DNA of 64,000 bases from JAXGYV01 sp040772045 (GTDB lineage: Bacteria > Actinomycetota > Thermoleophilia > UBA2241), in the NCBI GenBank assembly GCA_040772045.1, contig JAXGYV010000005.1, positions 66,591 through 130,590 on the forward strand, in the 5' to 3' direction. The translations under genes and the position numbers were made by a program. Below, piece by piece: positions 18,107 through 27,733 of this stretch. The number at the start of each line of letters is the position of its first letter. The stretch's first letter is position 1. Below the pieces are notes generated by a model. The model was not told the origin of the DNA. It was given only the letters and a program-made list of their open reading frames with translations, and searched no databases.

Positions 18107-19447
18107 ATGACAGCACCGGTACTGCCGCCCTACGACTACCAGCCGAGACCCTACGACGGCCCGTCCTACGACGACGTGGTGCGGCTGAAGAACCGCCACG
18201 TAACTCCCACGTCCATACCCTTCTACAAGAAGCCACTGATGATCGTCGAAGGTTCTCTGCAATACCTCTTCGATCACGAGGGCCGCCGATACCTCGACGT
18301 CATCGGCGGCATCGTCACGATCAGCGTGGGGCACTGCCATCCCTACGTAGTCCAGAGGGTGAAGGAGCAGACGGAGCGCCTGCAGCACATCACGTCAATT
18401 TACCTCCATCCCAACATCGCCAGGTACGCCGGCATGCTGGCCGCGAAGATGCCCGGCGACCTGAGCGTCTGCTACTTCGTGAACTCGGGCTCGGAAGCCA
18501 ACGACATGGCGCTGCTGATGGCGCGCCTGTACACAGGCAACTACGACGCCGTCGCCCTGCGCAACGCGTACCACGGCGGCGGTGCCTCCACAATGCAACT
18601 CACGGCCGTGAGCACCTGGAAGTACAACTACCCGCACAGCTTCGGCATCCACCACGCGCTCAACCCCGACCCTTACCGCGGGCCGTGGGGGCGCGACGAC
18701 CCACGTGCCGGAGAGAAGTACGCAGCCGAGGTCGCGAACCTCATCGACTACGCCACTCCAGGCAAGGTGGCCGCGTTCTTCGCCGAGTCCATCCAGGGTG
18801 TTGGCGGGGCGGTGGTCTATCCGGACGGGTTCTTGAAGGGTGCCTACGAGGTGGTTCGCGCCGCTGGCGGCGTGTGCATCGCCGACGAAGTACAGACGGG
18901 CTTTGGACGAACGGGCACGCACTACTGGGGCTTCGAGAACCACGGCGTGATCCCCGACATCGTCACTCTGGCGAAGGGCATCGGCGACGGCGTTCCCCTG
19001 GCCGCCGTAGTTACCACTCCGGAGATCGCCAACGCGCTCGCCGGCCGTATCCACTTCAACACCTTCGGCGGTAACCCAGTCTCTTGCGCGGCCGGCCTGG
19101 CCGTGCTGGAGGTTATCGATCGCGAGGCGCTGCAGCGGAACGCCCTGGAGCGCGGCCAGGAACTCATGGACGGCTACCGGAAGCTCATGGCCAAGCACGA
19201 CATCATCGGCGACGTGCGCGGTCGCGGCCTTATGACCGGCATCGAGCTCGTGAAGGACCGTGCCACGAAGGAGCCGGCCACCGCAGAGTGCCTGGAGGTC
19301 TTCGAACGGGCGAAGGACCTGGGGCTGCTCATGGGCAAGGGCGGCTTGGCCGCCAATACCCTGCGGATCAAGCCGCCGCTGTGTCTTACGAAAGAAGACA
19401 CCGCCTTTGTGATCGAGGTCCTCGATACCGCGCTCAGCGCGCTCTAG
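18107..19447 (+). CDS. Class III PLP-dependent aminotransferase (AGXT2/beta-alanine-pyruvate type)
   Basis: A 446-residue fold-type I aminotransferase. Visible marks are SVGHCHPYVV, the PLP-phosphate block NSGSEANDMALLMAR, ADEVQTGFGRTG with the cofactor Asp, and the Schiff-base Lys in LAKGIGDGVPLAAV (about residue 290), followed by HFNTFGGNPVSCAAGLA. Closest in feel to alanine-glyoxylate aminotransferase 2 and related omega-amino acid transaminases; amino donor and acceptor cannot be assigned. The ATG at 18107 has GGAAGG six bases upstream. Upstream in-frame sequence is Arg-rich and unlike protein. The gene stands alone, 324 bp before the GGDEF gene. Confidence 0.9.
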   Translation: MTAPVLPPYDYQPRPYDGPSYDDVVRLKNRHVTPTSIPFYKKPLMIVEGSLQYLFDHEGRRYLDVIGGIVTISVGHCHPYVVQRVKEQTERLQHITSIYLHPNIARYAGMLAAKMPGDLSVCYFVNSGSEANDMALLMARLYTGNYDAVALRNAYHGGGASTMQLTAVSTWKYNYPHSFGIHHALNPDPYRGPWGRDDPRAGEKYAAEVANLIDYATPGKVAAFFAESIQGVGGAVVYPDGFLKGAYEVVRAAGGVCIADEVQTGFGRTGTHYWGFENHGVIPDIVTLAKGIGDGVPLAAVVTTPEIANALAGRIHFNTFGGNPVSCAAGLAVLEVIDREALQRNALERGQELMDGYRKLMAKHDIIGDVRGRGLMTGIELVKDRATKEPATAECLEVFERAKDLGLLMGKGGLAANTLRIKPPLCLTKEDTAFVIEVLDTALSAL

Positions 19448-19771
19448 ACGCGGACCTGCCGGGCGACCCAGCGAGCGGAGAGGCCGGGGGGCGACCGGGC
19501 GAGCTCGGACGTGCCAGCGCAGGCCCATCCGGAATCGCCAGTAACTCCGAAACCACGGGCGTCTTGACCAGCCAGTCGAGGTGCTCGCCGCCGTCGGCAT
19601 CGTAGAGAAGGCACCCCACCACGGCCAACCTCAGTCCGACTCGGGACGATGCCGGGTCTCCGTTATGCGGCATGACTCCGACGACACCGTGACGACGGTC
19701 GGAGTTTCATCAAGATTTCCGAGCACACAGCCGAAAACCGAGATGACCCGACAGAGGAGTCAGGCGGAGAG
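19448..19771. other. 324-bp intergenic region
   Basis: It lies between the aminotransferase and the diguanylate cyclase, both on the plus strand. No supported gene, RNA or intrinsic terminator. The last 30 bases carry GGCGGAGAG, which serves as the ribosome site of the next gene. Confidence 0.3.
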
Positions 19772-22426
19772 GTGAACGAACCCCTCACAGAGAGCCCAGC
19801 CAGCACCGGCAGGCCCCACCAGCGCGTCGCGACGTGCCGTTCCGGCGCGTACGCCCACCGCCTCGCGGAGACGTCGAGGCTGTCGCCGCGCGCCTGGTTG
19901 CTCCTCGTGGGTACGGCGAGCCTGGTCGCGCTGGTGGCCACCGCCCTGTGCGCGGCGTACAACATCACCGTCGTCGTCTCCCATGTCCTCTATCTGCCCA
20001 TCGTCCTGGCCGCGTACCGTTACCTCTGGCGCGGCGTCCTGTACGACTTCTCTCTGGCCTTGGTGTACACGGCGACGGTCAGCGTGCTCGCCACAGCGAA
20101 GACTGAAGCCCTCCTGAGCGCTATCGAGCGCCTTCCTCCTTTCCTCGGCATCGCGACGGTGATCGCCACGCTCTCCGCCTCTATCCACGACGCCGAGGCA
20201 CACACGGCGAGGCAGCGCGATCTCGCGTTTACCCTCGAGAGCGCGCACTCGCCAAAGCAGGCGGCACGCGCCACCGCGGCCACGCTCATCAAGCTACGCG
20301 AGATCGACGCCGTCATGGTCTTCCTGTTCGAGGACGACGGCGGCGCCCATCTGATAGCGCATGCCGGGCTCAGCGACGCGTTCGTCGACAGAGTACGCAG
20401 ACTGGCGCCGGACAGCGGTGGCGTGACCCTGCTGCGGCGAACGGAGACGCGCTGGGACGTCTACGCGCGCCTCACCGAAGAGATGGGCGTGGCCAACGAC
20501 ATCATGGTCCGCCGCCTGGAGGGTCTCTGCGGCGTCGGCGTGCTCCCCATAGCGCATGAAGGCGTGGTCCTCGGCTCCGTGGTCGTCGCCTCCCGTTCAC
20601 AGTACTGGCTGCGAGCTACACTGCAGACGACCGCGGAGCTGGTGACGGCTCAGCTCGCTCGCGCGCTCCTGGCGCTGCAGACCACGACGCTGCTGTATCG
20701 GCAGATGGCCGAGGTGGAAGCTCTCTACGAAGCCGCGCGCGAGTTGAACAGCACGCTCGACTTCGACACCATGCTGGCCCGCATCGCCGAGCAGGCGACG
20801 CGCGCGGTAGGCGCGGACGAGTGCCATCTGTGGAGCTACGACATCGACGACGAGACACAGCTGTGCTTAGCCGTCCACAGCCACGACCCACACGACGGGC
20901 GCGCGCGGCCTGAGCGAGGCCTGCGGTTGCCGCTGCGCGACCACGACGTCGCGCGACGCATCATTACTGAAGGGACCATCGTGGAGCTGCACGCCGACGA
21001 TCCGACGTGCCCGGACGACGAACGGGAGCTGCTGCAGCGCTGGGGCAATCGCATGGCCTTGCACGTGCCCCTGCGCATCGCCGGCGAGACCGTTGGCCGC
21101 CTGACGCTTACGCAGTACGACGATCGCCACTTCGACGCCGACGAGTTACGCCTGGTGCAGGCGCTCGGCGAACACGCCGCGGTGGCCATGGAGAACGCTC
21201 GCCTGTACAGCTCAGCGGCCGATCAGAACCGTCGGCTCAAGGCTCTCCTCGCCTCCACGCAGGCTCTCACTTCAACCATGGCGGTCGACGAAGTGCTGCA
21301 CCAGACGGCACAAGCGACCGCGGAAGCCCTGGACTGCCCACAATGCGTGCTCTGGGAGTACGACGCCGAGAACGAGGCTCTGCTGTACCGCGCCTCGGTC
21401 AACGGCACGGCGGCTGGTAATGACCTGCTCGCGCGCCAGCGCATTAACCTCGATAAACACGGTCCTTACTGGCAGGCGCTGCACGAGCAAGTGGCCGTAG
21501 TCGACTACCTCTCCGACCCCGAGCCCGAGATCCTCATCCGCCGGCTCATCCCGGAACGCGGGCAGAAAGCGGCGCTCAGCGTGCCGATCGTCTACGCACA
21601 GCGCAAGCTCGGCTTGCTCACCGCGATCGAGACCGACCGCCAACGGCAGTTCAGCGACGAGGATATCGAGATGGCCCAGGCGCTCGCGGAGCAGGCGGCC
21701 GCGGCCATCACCAACGCCACGCTCTACGAAGCAGCTGAAGCTCGCGCCACACAAGACGGCCTCACCGGCCTGCACAACCATCGTCACTTCTACGAGCGCC
21801 TCAGGCACGAGCTCGCCCGTGCCAAACGATACGGCGAACCGCTCTCCCTCCTGATGATCGACATCGACGACTTCAAGCACATCAACGACCGTCACGGCCA
21901 CACGGTCGGGGACGAAGTTTTGCGCGCGATCGCCCAGGTGTTACGGACACAGGTACGGCGAGGTATCGACGTGGCGGCGCGCTACGGCGGTGAAGAGCTG
22001 GCGCTCATCCTGCCGAACACAGCAGCTCTGCGCGAAGAAGGAGATCAGCCGACACCATGGACGCAGCGGACCGCCGCGCGCGCCGACAAGACACTCGGGA
22101 GTAACTCCGCCGGCCCACCGTCGGCGGCCAAGACCGCCCCGGGGCTCGCCGCCGCGGCCGTCGCGGCGGTCGACCAGCCACCGGCGCGCGCGGAGGGCGC
22201 GCTCGCCGTCGCGGAGCGCGTGCGCGCCATGATCGCCGCCAGCACCTATGCCACCGATCTCGTCGTGGGCGGCGTACGGGTGACCGTGAGCATCGGCGTC
22301 GCCTGCCGAACGGCCGAAGACTACCTCACCCCACGCAACCTGGTCGCACGAGCGGACGAGGCACTCTACGAGGCCAAGCGGCGCGGCAAGGATTGCGTGG
22401 TCCTCTCCAACGCATCCGGCGATTAA
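19772..22426 (+). CDS. Membrane diguanylate cyclase with three GAF domains
   Basis: An 884-residue c-di-GMP synthase. After a short cytoplasmic tail there are about four hydrophobic segments (about 35-135), then GAF-type sensor units at about 150-300, 315-475 and 490-650, and a C-terminal GGDEF domain (about 665-884). The active site reads RYGGEEL (about 738) and the product-inhibition site RGID sits just before it at the usual spacing, so the enzyme is probably active and feedback-controlled. Odd: about 60 residues rich in Ala and Pro (about 750-815) are inserted inside the GGDEF domain, between the strand after GGEEL and the helix AERVRAMIA. The GTG start at 19772 follows GGAGAG. Ligands of the GAF units are unknown. 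Confidence 0.9.
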   Translation: MNEPLTESPASTGRPHQRVATCRSGAYAHRLAETSRLSPRAWLLLVGTASLVALVATALCAAYNITVVVSHVLYLPIVLAAYRYLWRGVLYDFSLALVYTATVSVLATAKTEALLSAIERLPPFLGIATVIATLSASIHDAEAHTARQRDLAFTLESAHSPKQAARATAATLIKLREIDAVMVFLFEDDGGAHLIAHAGLSDAFVDRVRRLAPDSGGVTLLRRTETRWDVYARLTEEMGVANDIMVRRLEGLCGVGVLPIAHEGVVLGSVVVASRSQYWLRATLQTTAELVTAQLARALLALQTTTLLYRQMAEVEALYEAARELNSTLDFDTMLARIAEQATRAVGADECHLWSYDIDDETQLCLAVHSHDPHDGRARPERGLRLPLRDHDVARRIITEGTIVELHADDPTCPDDERELLQRWGNRMALHVPLRIAGETVGRLTLTQYDDRHFDADELRLVQALGEHAAVAMENARLYSSAADQNRRLKALLASTQALTSTMAVDEVLHQTAQATAEALDCPQCVLWEYDAENEALLYRASVNGTAAGNDLLARQRINLDKHGPYWQALHEQVAVVDYLSDPEPEILIRRLIPERGQKAALSVPIVYAQRKLGLLTAIETDRQRQFSDEDIEMAQALAEQAAAAITNATLYEAAEARATQDGLTGLHNHRHFYERLRHELARAKRYGEPLSLLMIDIDDFKHINDRHGHTVGDEVLRAIAQVLRTQVRRGIDVAARYGGEELALILPNTAALREEGDQPTPWTQRTAARADKTLGSNSAGPPSAAKTAPGLAAAAVAAVDQPPARAEGALAVAERVRAMIAASTYATDLVVGGVRVTVSIGVACRTAEDYLTPRNLVARADEALYEAKRRGKDCVVLSNASGD

Positions 22427-22535
22427 GGCAAACGTCCCTCGCTGAGGATCTGCCGGACGCACACAGAAGCGACCCATTCAGAGGCGACCCGTCAGAACAG
22501 CGCTCACGCCACGTTCCACGGCGAGTGGACGCATG

Positions 22536-22565
22536 TGGACGGGTGCGGAAACTCCCCGGTATACT
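22536..22565 (+). promoter_or_regulatory. Candidate promoter of the hdr-met operon
   Basis: TGGACG (22536-22541) and TATACT (22560-22565) with an 18-base spacer, 92 bases before the hdrA start. The hexamers match the housekeeping consensus at four and five positions. A leader hairpin follows at 22580-22607. Confidence 0.5.
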
Positions 22566-22579
22566 GTAGGCACACCCTG

Positions 22580-22607
22580 GTGGGCATTGGTCCTGTGCGG
22601 TGCCCAC
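22580..22607 (+). promoter_or_regulatory. Leader hairpin before hdrA
   Basis: GTGGGCA (22580-22586) pairs exactly with TGCCCAC (22601-22607) across a 14-base loop. It would form in the 5' leader about 50 bases upstream of the hdrA start and has no T-run, so it is not a terminator. Function unknown. Confidence 0.35.
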
Positions 22608-22656
22608 CGTTCTCAGCCTACCGCCCTGCCCTGCCGCCACACAAAGGAGACCGTGT

Positions 22657-25600
22657 ATGCCGTCGGGTTTCCATCGCACGACGACCGGCTCTGCCCTGGT
22701 CCTCGGCGGCGGCGTGGCCGGCATCCAGTGCGCTCTCGACCTGGCCGAAGGAGGGTACAAGGTCTACCTCGTAGAGCGAGCGCCAGCGCTTGGCGGCCAC
22801 ATGGCGCAGCTCGACAAGACCTTTCCCACCACCGATTGCTCCATGTGTACGCTGGCGCCCAAGCTAGTCGAGGCGGGCAGGCATCTCAATGTCGAGATCA
22901 TCACGAATGCTGAGCTCACCGGCCTCGCCGGCGAACCAGGCGATTTCCAGGCGCGCATCCTGCACCACGCCCGGTACGTGGATCCCGAGGTATGCACGAG
23001 CTGCGGCGAGTGCGTCCCCGTCTGTCCCGTCACGGTACCAGATGCTTTCAACGAGCGACGGAGCCAGCGCACGGCCATCTCCAAGCTCTACCCGCAAGCT
23101 ATCCCCGGCACCTACGCGGTCATCAAGAAGGGCCACGCACCGTGCAAACGCGCCTGCGCCGTGCATACGAGCGCACAGGGTTACGTGGCCCTCATCGCTG
23201 CCGCGCGCTTCGCCGAGGCCTACCGCGTCGCCACCGAGCCCAACCCGTTTCCCGCGGTCTGCGGCCGCATCTGTACCCACAAGTGCGAGACAGACTGCAC
23301 GCGCGGCGAGGTCGACGAACCTCTCGCCATCGCCGGCCTCAAGCGCTTCGTAGCCGACTGGGCCGCCGACAACGTCCCCCTGCCCGAGCCGTCACCGGCG
23401 ATCTACGACGAGCAGGTGGCCATAGTGGGCGCCGGCCCCGCCGGCCTGAGCTGCGCTCGCGACTTGGTCCAGCTCGGCTACAGGGTTACGGTCTTCGAGA
23501 GTAAGCCCGAGCCCGGCGGTATGCTGCGCTACGGGATTCCCGAGTACCGGCTGCCGAAAGCGGCACTGCGCCAAGACGTGGAGCGGATCGTGGCCAGCGG
23601 AGTGGAGCTGCGGCTTGGCCAGACGGCCGGGACCGACTTCACCGTAGACGAGCTGCTCCGCGATGGCTACGCGGCCGTCTTCCTGGGCGTCGGCCTGCAG
23701 GGCGGCAAGTCCCTGGCGATCCCCGGCGCCGACGCCGCCGGCGTGTTCACCGCCGTCGATGTGCTGCGCGACGTGGCCCTGGGCAAGCCCGTCGCGCTCG
23801 GCAAGAACGTCGTGGTTATCGGCGGCGGCGACGTAGCCTTCGACGCCGGCCGCACGGCGCTGCGCCTCGGCGCCGACACGGTCACAATCACCTGTATCGA
23901 AGACGATCAGACCATGCCCGCCTCGGCCGATGAGATCGAGGAGGGTCTGGAGGAATCCATCACCTTCGTCTGCTCATGCCTGCCGACGGCCGTAGTGCCG
24001 GGCCCCGACGGCCGCGCGGCCAAGGTCGAGTTCACCGCCTGCGCACTGGGCGACCCCGACGAGCGCGGCTGGCGACCGCCGATACCGCTGGACAACACGT
24101 TCAGCGAGCTGGCCTGCGACACGGTCATCGTCGCCACCGGACAAACGCTGTTCCCGGACTTCCTCCGCGGTGCCGGTGGCGTGCAGACACAACGGAACCA
24201 GATCGTCGCCGATCCGGAGACACACATAACCGGCCGCGCGGGCGTGTTCGCCGGCGGCGACGCCGCCGCCACAGGCATCTGGACGGCGATCGAGGCTATC
24301 GCCGCCGGCCGGCGCGCGGCCCGCGGCATTCACAACTACCTGCGCGGCGAGCAGCTCCTGCCGGTATGGGAGACAAGCCTCCCTGAGGCTAAACCTGAGC
24401 CTGAGGTTCTCGCCGCTACGGAGCCCCTGCCACGCAGCCTACCGGCGCTACGCGACGCGCTCATCCGACGGCGCACCTGGGACGAAGTCAAGGGAGGCTT
24501 CACAGAGGAACAGGCGGTCGCCGAAGCACGCCGCTGTCTCAACTGCGCCGTCTGTTCGGAGTGTATGGAGTGCGTGCGCGTCTGTGGGCCCGGGGCTCTG
24601 CGGCACGACGAGATCGACCGCGAGACCGAGGTGTCGGTGGGCGCCGTGGTGCTGGCTCCTGGCTTCGATCTGTACGACCCCGGCGCCAAGAGCGAGTACG
24701 GCTACCGCCGTTACCCCAACGTTCTCTCGGCGCTGGAATACGAGCGCCTGCTGAGCGCCTCGGGCCCCACCGTCGGCGAGGTCCTGCGTCCCTCCGACGG
24801 CGCTCACCCCAAGCGCATCGCCTTCATCCAGTGCGTCGGCAGTCGCGATCAGCACCACGACTACTGTTCCAGCGTGTGCTGCATGTTCGCCAACAAGCAG
24901 GCGCTGCTGACCATCGACCATGTGCCGGACTGCGTGCCCGAGGTCTTCCTCATGGATATGCGCGCGCAGGGGAAGGGCTTCGACGCCTTCTACGAGCGCG
25001 CCGTAAACCACGGCGTGCGGTTCATCCGTTCGCGCCCCAGCGTGATCAAGGAGGATCCGCTCACCGGGAACCTGCTGATCGTCTGGGAAGACGAGGCCGG
25101 CGTACTGCACACCAGCGAGTACGACATGGTCGTGCTCAGCGCCGGGCTAGAGCCTGCCCGCGGGGGGCAGAAGGTTGCCGGCACGCTCGGTATCGAGCTG
25201 AACCGGCACGGCTTCTGCAACCTCACAGAATACGCGCCGCTGGCCACGAGCCGGGAGGGCATCTACGTGGTCGGGCCGTTCAGCGAGCCCAAAGATATCC
25301 CGGACAGCGTGGCGCAGGCGAGCGCCGCGGCGGCGCAGGTCATGACGGCGCTCGCCGACTCACGCGGCACGCTCATCACCGAGGAACGGTACCCGGAGGA
25401 ACGTGCCGTCGCCGGCGAGCCACCGCGCGTGGGTGTGTTCGTGTGCCACTGCGGCACGAACATCGCCGGCGTGGTAGACGTCGAGAGTGTCGCCGAGTAT
25501 GCGGCAAGGCTGCCCGGTGTAGCCTACGCAACCGATACCCTCTACACCTGTTCCTCCGACAGCCTCTCCATGATCAAGGAGAAGATCGCGGAGCACCAGC

Positions 25601-27183
25601 TGAACCGCGTGGTCGTAGCTAGCTGTACACCACGCACGCACGAGCCCCTCTTCCAGAGCACGCTCGCCGAAGCGGGCCTCAACCCATACCTCTTCGAGAT
25701 GGCCAACATCCGCGATCAGTGCAGCTGGGTGCACCAGGACATCCCGCGGAAGGCCACCGGCAAGGCGCGCGACCTGGTCCGCATGGCGGTGGCGCGCGCC
25801 AGACTCCTCGAGCCGCTCTCCACGATCGACGTTCCCTTGACCCACGCCGCCCTGGTCCTCGGCGGCGGCGTGGCCGGCATGACCGCCGCCTTGGCGCTGG
25901 GCGACATGGGCTACGAGGCCCACCTCGTGGAGCGCAGCGCTCATCTCGGCGGGCACGCCCTCGATCTCGACCGCACCCTGCGCGGCTCAAGACCCGCCGA
26001 GTTCGTCGCGGAGCTCGAGCGGCGACTCATCGACAATCCCAACGTCAAGATCCACCTCGCGGCCGAGCTGGTGGATTTCCAGGGTTTCATCGGTAACTTC
26101 ACCAGCGTGATCCGCGAGGACGGAGATAGACGAACACCGGTCGACCACGGAGTGGTTATCGTCGCCACCGGCGGCTGCGAGGACCGTCCCGAGGTGTATG
26201 GTCTCGGCGGTCATCCCAACATCGTCACCGGACTCGACCTCGAGCGACTGCTGGCCACGGAAGACCCGGTGGTCACGCACGCCGGCGCGGTGGGTTTTCT
26301 CCTCTGCGCGGGGTCGCTGGACGACCACAAGCCGTACTGCTCGCGCACCTGCTGTGCGCAGGCTGTGAAGAACGCCATCAGGCTCAAGGAAGCTAACCCC
26401 GAGCGCCCAGTGTACGTCTGGTACAAGGAGCTCCGTACCTTTGGTTTCACCGAGGAGTACTCCACGAAAGCACGCGAGCTGGGGGTCGTCTTCGCTCGCT
26501 ACGACAACCGGAACAGACCCGAGGTCAGCGGCGACGGCCGCATCCGTGTCACCTACCTTGAACAGGCCTTCGGCGAGCACGTGACCGTGGCCGTCGACCT
26601 CCTGGTGCTGGCGACGCCCACCATCCCCAGTGAGGGCGCCGAGACGCTCAGCAAGCTGCTCAAGGTGCCGCTGCAGAGCGACGGCTTCTTCCTGGAGGCG
26701 CACAGCAAGCTGCGGCCGGTGGACTTCGCCAGCGAGGGCATGTTCCTCTGCGGCGGCGCCCACTACCCAAAGAACATCGATGAGTCGATCGCCCAGGCCT
26801 ACGCGGCCGCCGGCCGCGCGGCCGCCATCCTCGCCAAGCCCGCCCTGAAGGTCGGCGGCATAGTCGCCGAGGTCGACCAGGATAAATGCGCGGCCTGCCT
26901 CACCTGCGTGCGGGTGTGCCCCTACGAGGTGCCACGCATAGACCCCGCAGCCAAGAGAGCACACATCGAGGCCGCCGCCTGCCAGGGTTGTGGTATCTGC
27001 GTCTCGGAATGCCCGGCCAAGGCGATCGAGCTGCGCCACTACACCAACGCGCAGATCCTCGCCAAGGAGATGGCGTTGCTCACCGAGGCCGATCTGGCCG
27101 CCGGCGCCGCCCTCCCCTCCGGCGACCCGACCGCTGCGCCGGTGGCCTGCGGCAGCTCTCCGGAGGTGAGTCACCATGGCTGA
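22657..27183 (+). CDS. hdrA: Tandem HdrA with an inserted GltD module (electron-bifurcating flavoprotein)
   Basis: A 1508-residue fusion predicted to split or merge electron pairs at flavin. Order: HdrA FAD domain, first half, with GGGVAGIQ, DCSMCTLAPKL and CTSCGECVPVCP (about 1-155); a GltD-like NAD(P)H dehydrogenase (about 160-580) with its paired cysteine groups (CKRACAVH, CGRICTHKCETDC), FAD motif GAGPAGL and NAD(P) motif GGGDVAFD; HdrA continued (about 620-900) with CLNCAVCSECMECVRVC and VCCMFANKQALL; a second HdrA (about 925-1400) with CHCGTNIAG and GGGVAGM; and a C-terminal 2x[4Fe-4S] ferredoxin (CAACLTCVRVCP, CQGCGICVSECP). ATG at 22657 follows AAAGGAG. The stop overlaps mvhD by 8 bases. 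In the Moorella-type complex HdrA partners MvhD, HdrBC and MetVF, all encoded next. The GltD part would supply NAD(P)H oxidation. Confidence 0.9.
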   Translation: MPSGFHRTTTGSALVLGGGVAGIQCALDLAEGGYKVYLVERAPALGGHMAQLDKTFPTTDCSMCTLAPKLVEAGRHLNVEIITNAELTGLAGEPGDFQARILHHARYVDPEVCTSCGECVPVCPVTVPDAFNERRSQRTAISKLYPQAIPGTYAVIKKGHAPCKRACAVHTSAQGYVALIAAARFAEAYRVATEPNPFPAVCGRICTHKCETDCTRGEVDEPLAIAGLKRFVADWAADNVPLPEPSPAIYDEQVAIVGAGPAGLSCARDLVQLGYRVTVFESKPEPGGMLRYGIPEYRLPKAALRQDVERIVASGVELRLGQTAGTDFTVDELLRDGYAAVFLGVGLQGGKSLAIPGADAAGVFTAVDVLRDVALGKPVALGKNVVVIGGGDVAFDAGRTALRLGADTVTITCIEDDQTMPASADEIEEGLEESITFVCSCLPTAVVPGPDGRAAKVEFTACALGDPDERGWRPPIPLDNTFSELACDTVIVATGQTLFPDFLRGAGGVQTQRNQIVADPETHITGRAGVFAGGDAAATGIWTAIEAIAAGRRAARGIHNYLRGEQLLPVWETSLPEAKPEPEVLAATEPLPRSLPALRDALIRRRTWDEVKGGFTEEQAVAEARRCLNCAVCSECMECVRVCGPGALRHDEIDRETEVSVGAVVLAPGFDLYDPGAKSEYGYRRYPNVLSALEYERLLSASGPTVGEVLRPSDGAHPKRIAFIQCVGSRDQHHDYCSSVCCMFANKQALLTIDHVPDCVPEVFLMDMRAQGKGFDAFYERAVNHGVRFIRSRPSVIKEDPLTGNLLIVWEDEAGVLHTSEYDMVVLSAGLEPARGGQKVAGTLGIELNRHGFCNLTEYAPLATSREGIYVVGPFSEPKDIPDSVAQASAAAAQVMTALADSRGTLITEERYPEERAVAGEPPRVGVFVCHCGTNIAGVVDVESVAEYAARLPGVAYATDTLYTCSSDSLSMIKEKIAEHQLNRVVVASCTPRTHEPLFQSTLAEAGLNPYLFEMANIRDQCSWVHQDIPRKATGKARDLVRMAVARARLLEPLSTIDVPLTHAALVLGGGVAGMTAALALGDMGYEAHLVERSAHLGGHALDLDRTLRGSRPAEFVAELERRLIDNPNVKIHLAAELVDFQGFIGNFTSVIREDGDRRTPVDHGVVIVATGGCEDRPEVYGLGGHPNIVTGLDLERLLATEDPVVTHAGAVGFLLCAGSLDDHKPYCSRTCCAQAVKNAIRLKEANPERPVYVWYKELRTFGFTEEYSTKARELGVVFARYDNRNRPEVSGDGRIRVTYLEQAFGEHVTVAVDLLVLATPTIPSEGAETLSKLLKVPLQSDGFFLEAHSKLRPVDFASEGMFLCGGAHYPKNIDESIAQAYAAAGRAAAILAKPALKVGGIVAEVDQDKCAACLTCVRVCPYEVPRIDPAAKRAHIEAAACQGCGICVSECPAKAIELRHYTNAQILAKEMALLTEADLAAGAALPSGDPTAAPVACGSSPEVSHHG

Positions 27184-27733
27184 TGAGCTAGTCACCTCCG
27201 CCATAGGGCCAGAGGCCATCTACCACCCGGTATCCACCCAGCCAACGGGCTCGGACTTCGAGCCCGAGATCGTGGTCTTCGCCTGCCACTCCTGCGCCTA
27301 CGCCGCCGCCGATCTGGCCGGCAGTATGCGCCTGCAGTATCCAGCCACCATCCGCATGATCAAGCTCCCGTGCACGGGCAAGCTCGAGGTGATCCACCTC
27401 CTCACGGCATTCGAGTATGGCGCCGACGGTGTGTACGCCGCCGGCTGCCTGGAGGGCGAGTGCCACTACCTCAAGGGCAACCTGTGGGCGCGCCGGCGAG
27501 TCGAGTACGCCAAGACGCTCCTCGCCGAAGTCGGATTGGAGCCCGAACGCCTCGAGATGTACACCATGTCGTCGGCCGCGGGCCCGGAGTTCGCCCGCGT
27601 AGCCACCGAGTTCACCGAGCGCATCAGACGGCTTGGCCCAAGCCCCCTCAAGCGCGCCTCCACCGCGCCGGTGGCGGCCATCGCTGCGTGCGCCTCCGCC
27701 GCTGCCCACGTTCAGGAAGGACCGTCCGCATGA
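27176..27733 (+). CDS. mvhD: MvhD-family iron-sulfur electron-transfer subunit
   Basis: 185-residue [2Fe-2S] protein of the MvhD/HdrA-associated family. Conserved cysteines are seen in FACHSCAYAAADLAG, LPCTGK and AAGCLEGECHY, with the following WARRRVEYAK helix. In hydrogenase-linked systems this subunit passes electrons into HdrA; here no hydrogenase gene adjoins, so the donor is probably the NAD(P)H-oxidising GltD part of the preceding protein. Its ATG lies inside the last codons of hdrA and its stop overlaps the next start (ATGA), so the genes are translationally coupled. The last 30 residues are Ala-rich and low in conservation. Confidence 0.9.
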   Translation: MADELVTSAIGPEAIYHPVSTQPTGSDFEPEIVVFACHSCAYAAADLAGSMRLQYPATIRMIKLPCTGKLEVIHLLTAFEYGADGVYAAGCLEGECHYLKGNLWARRRVEYAKTLLAEVGLEPERLEMYTMSSAAGPEFARVATEFTERIRRLGPSPLKRASTAPVAAIAACASAAAHVQEGPSA

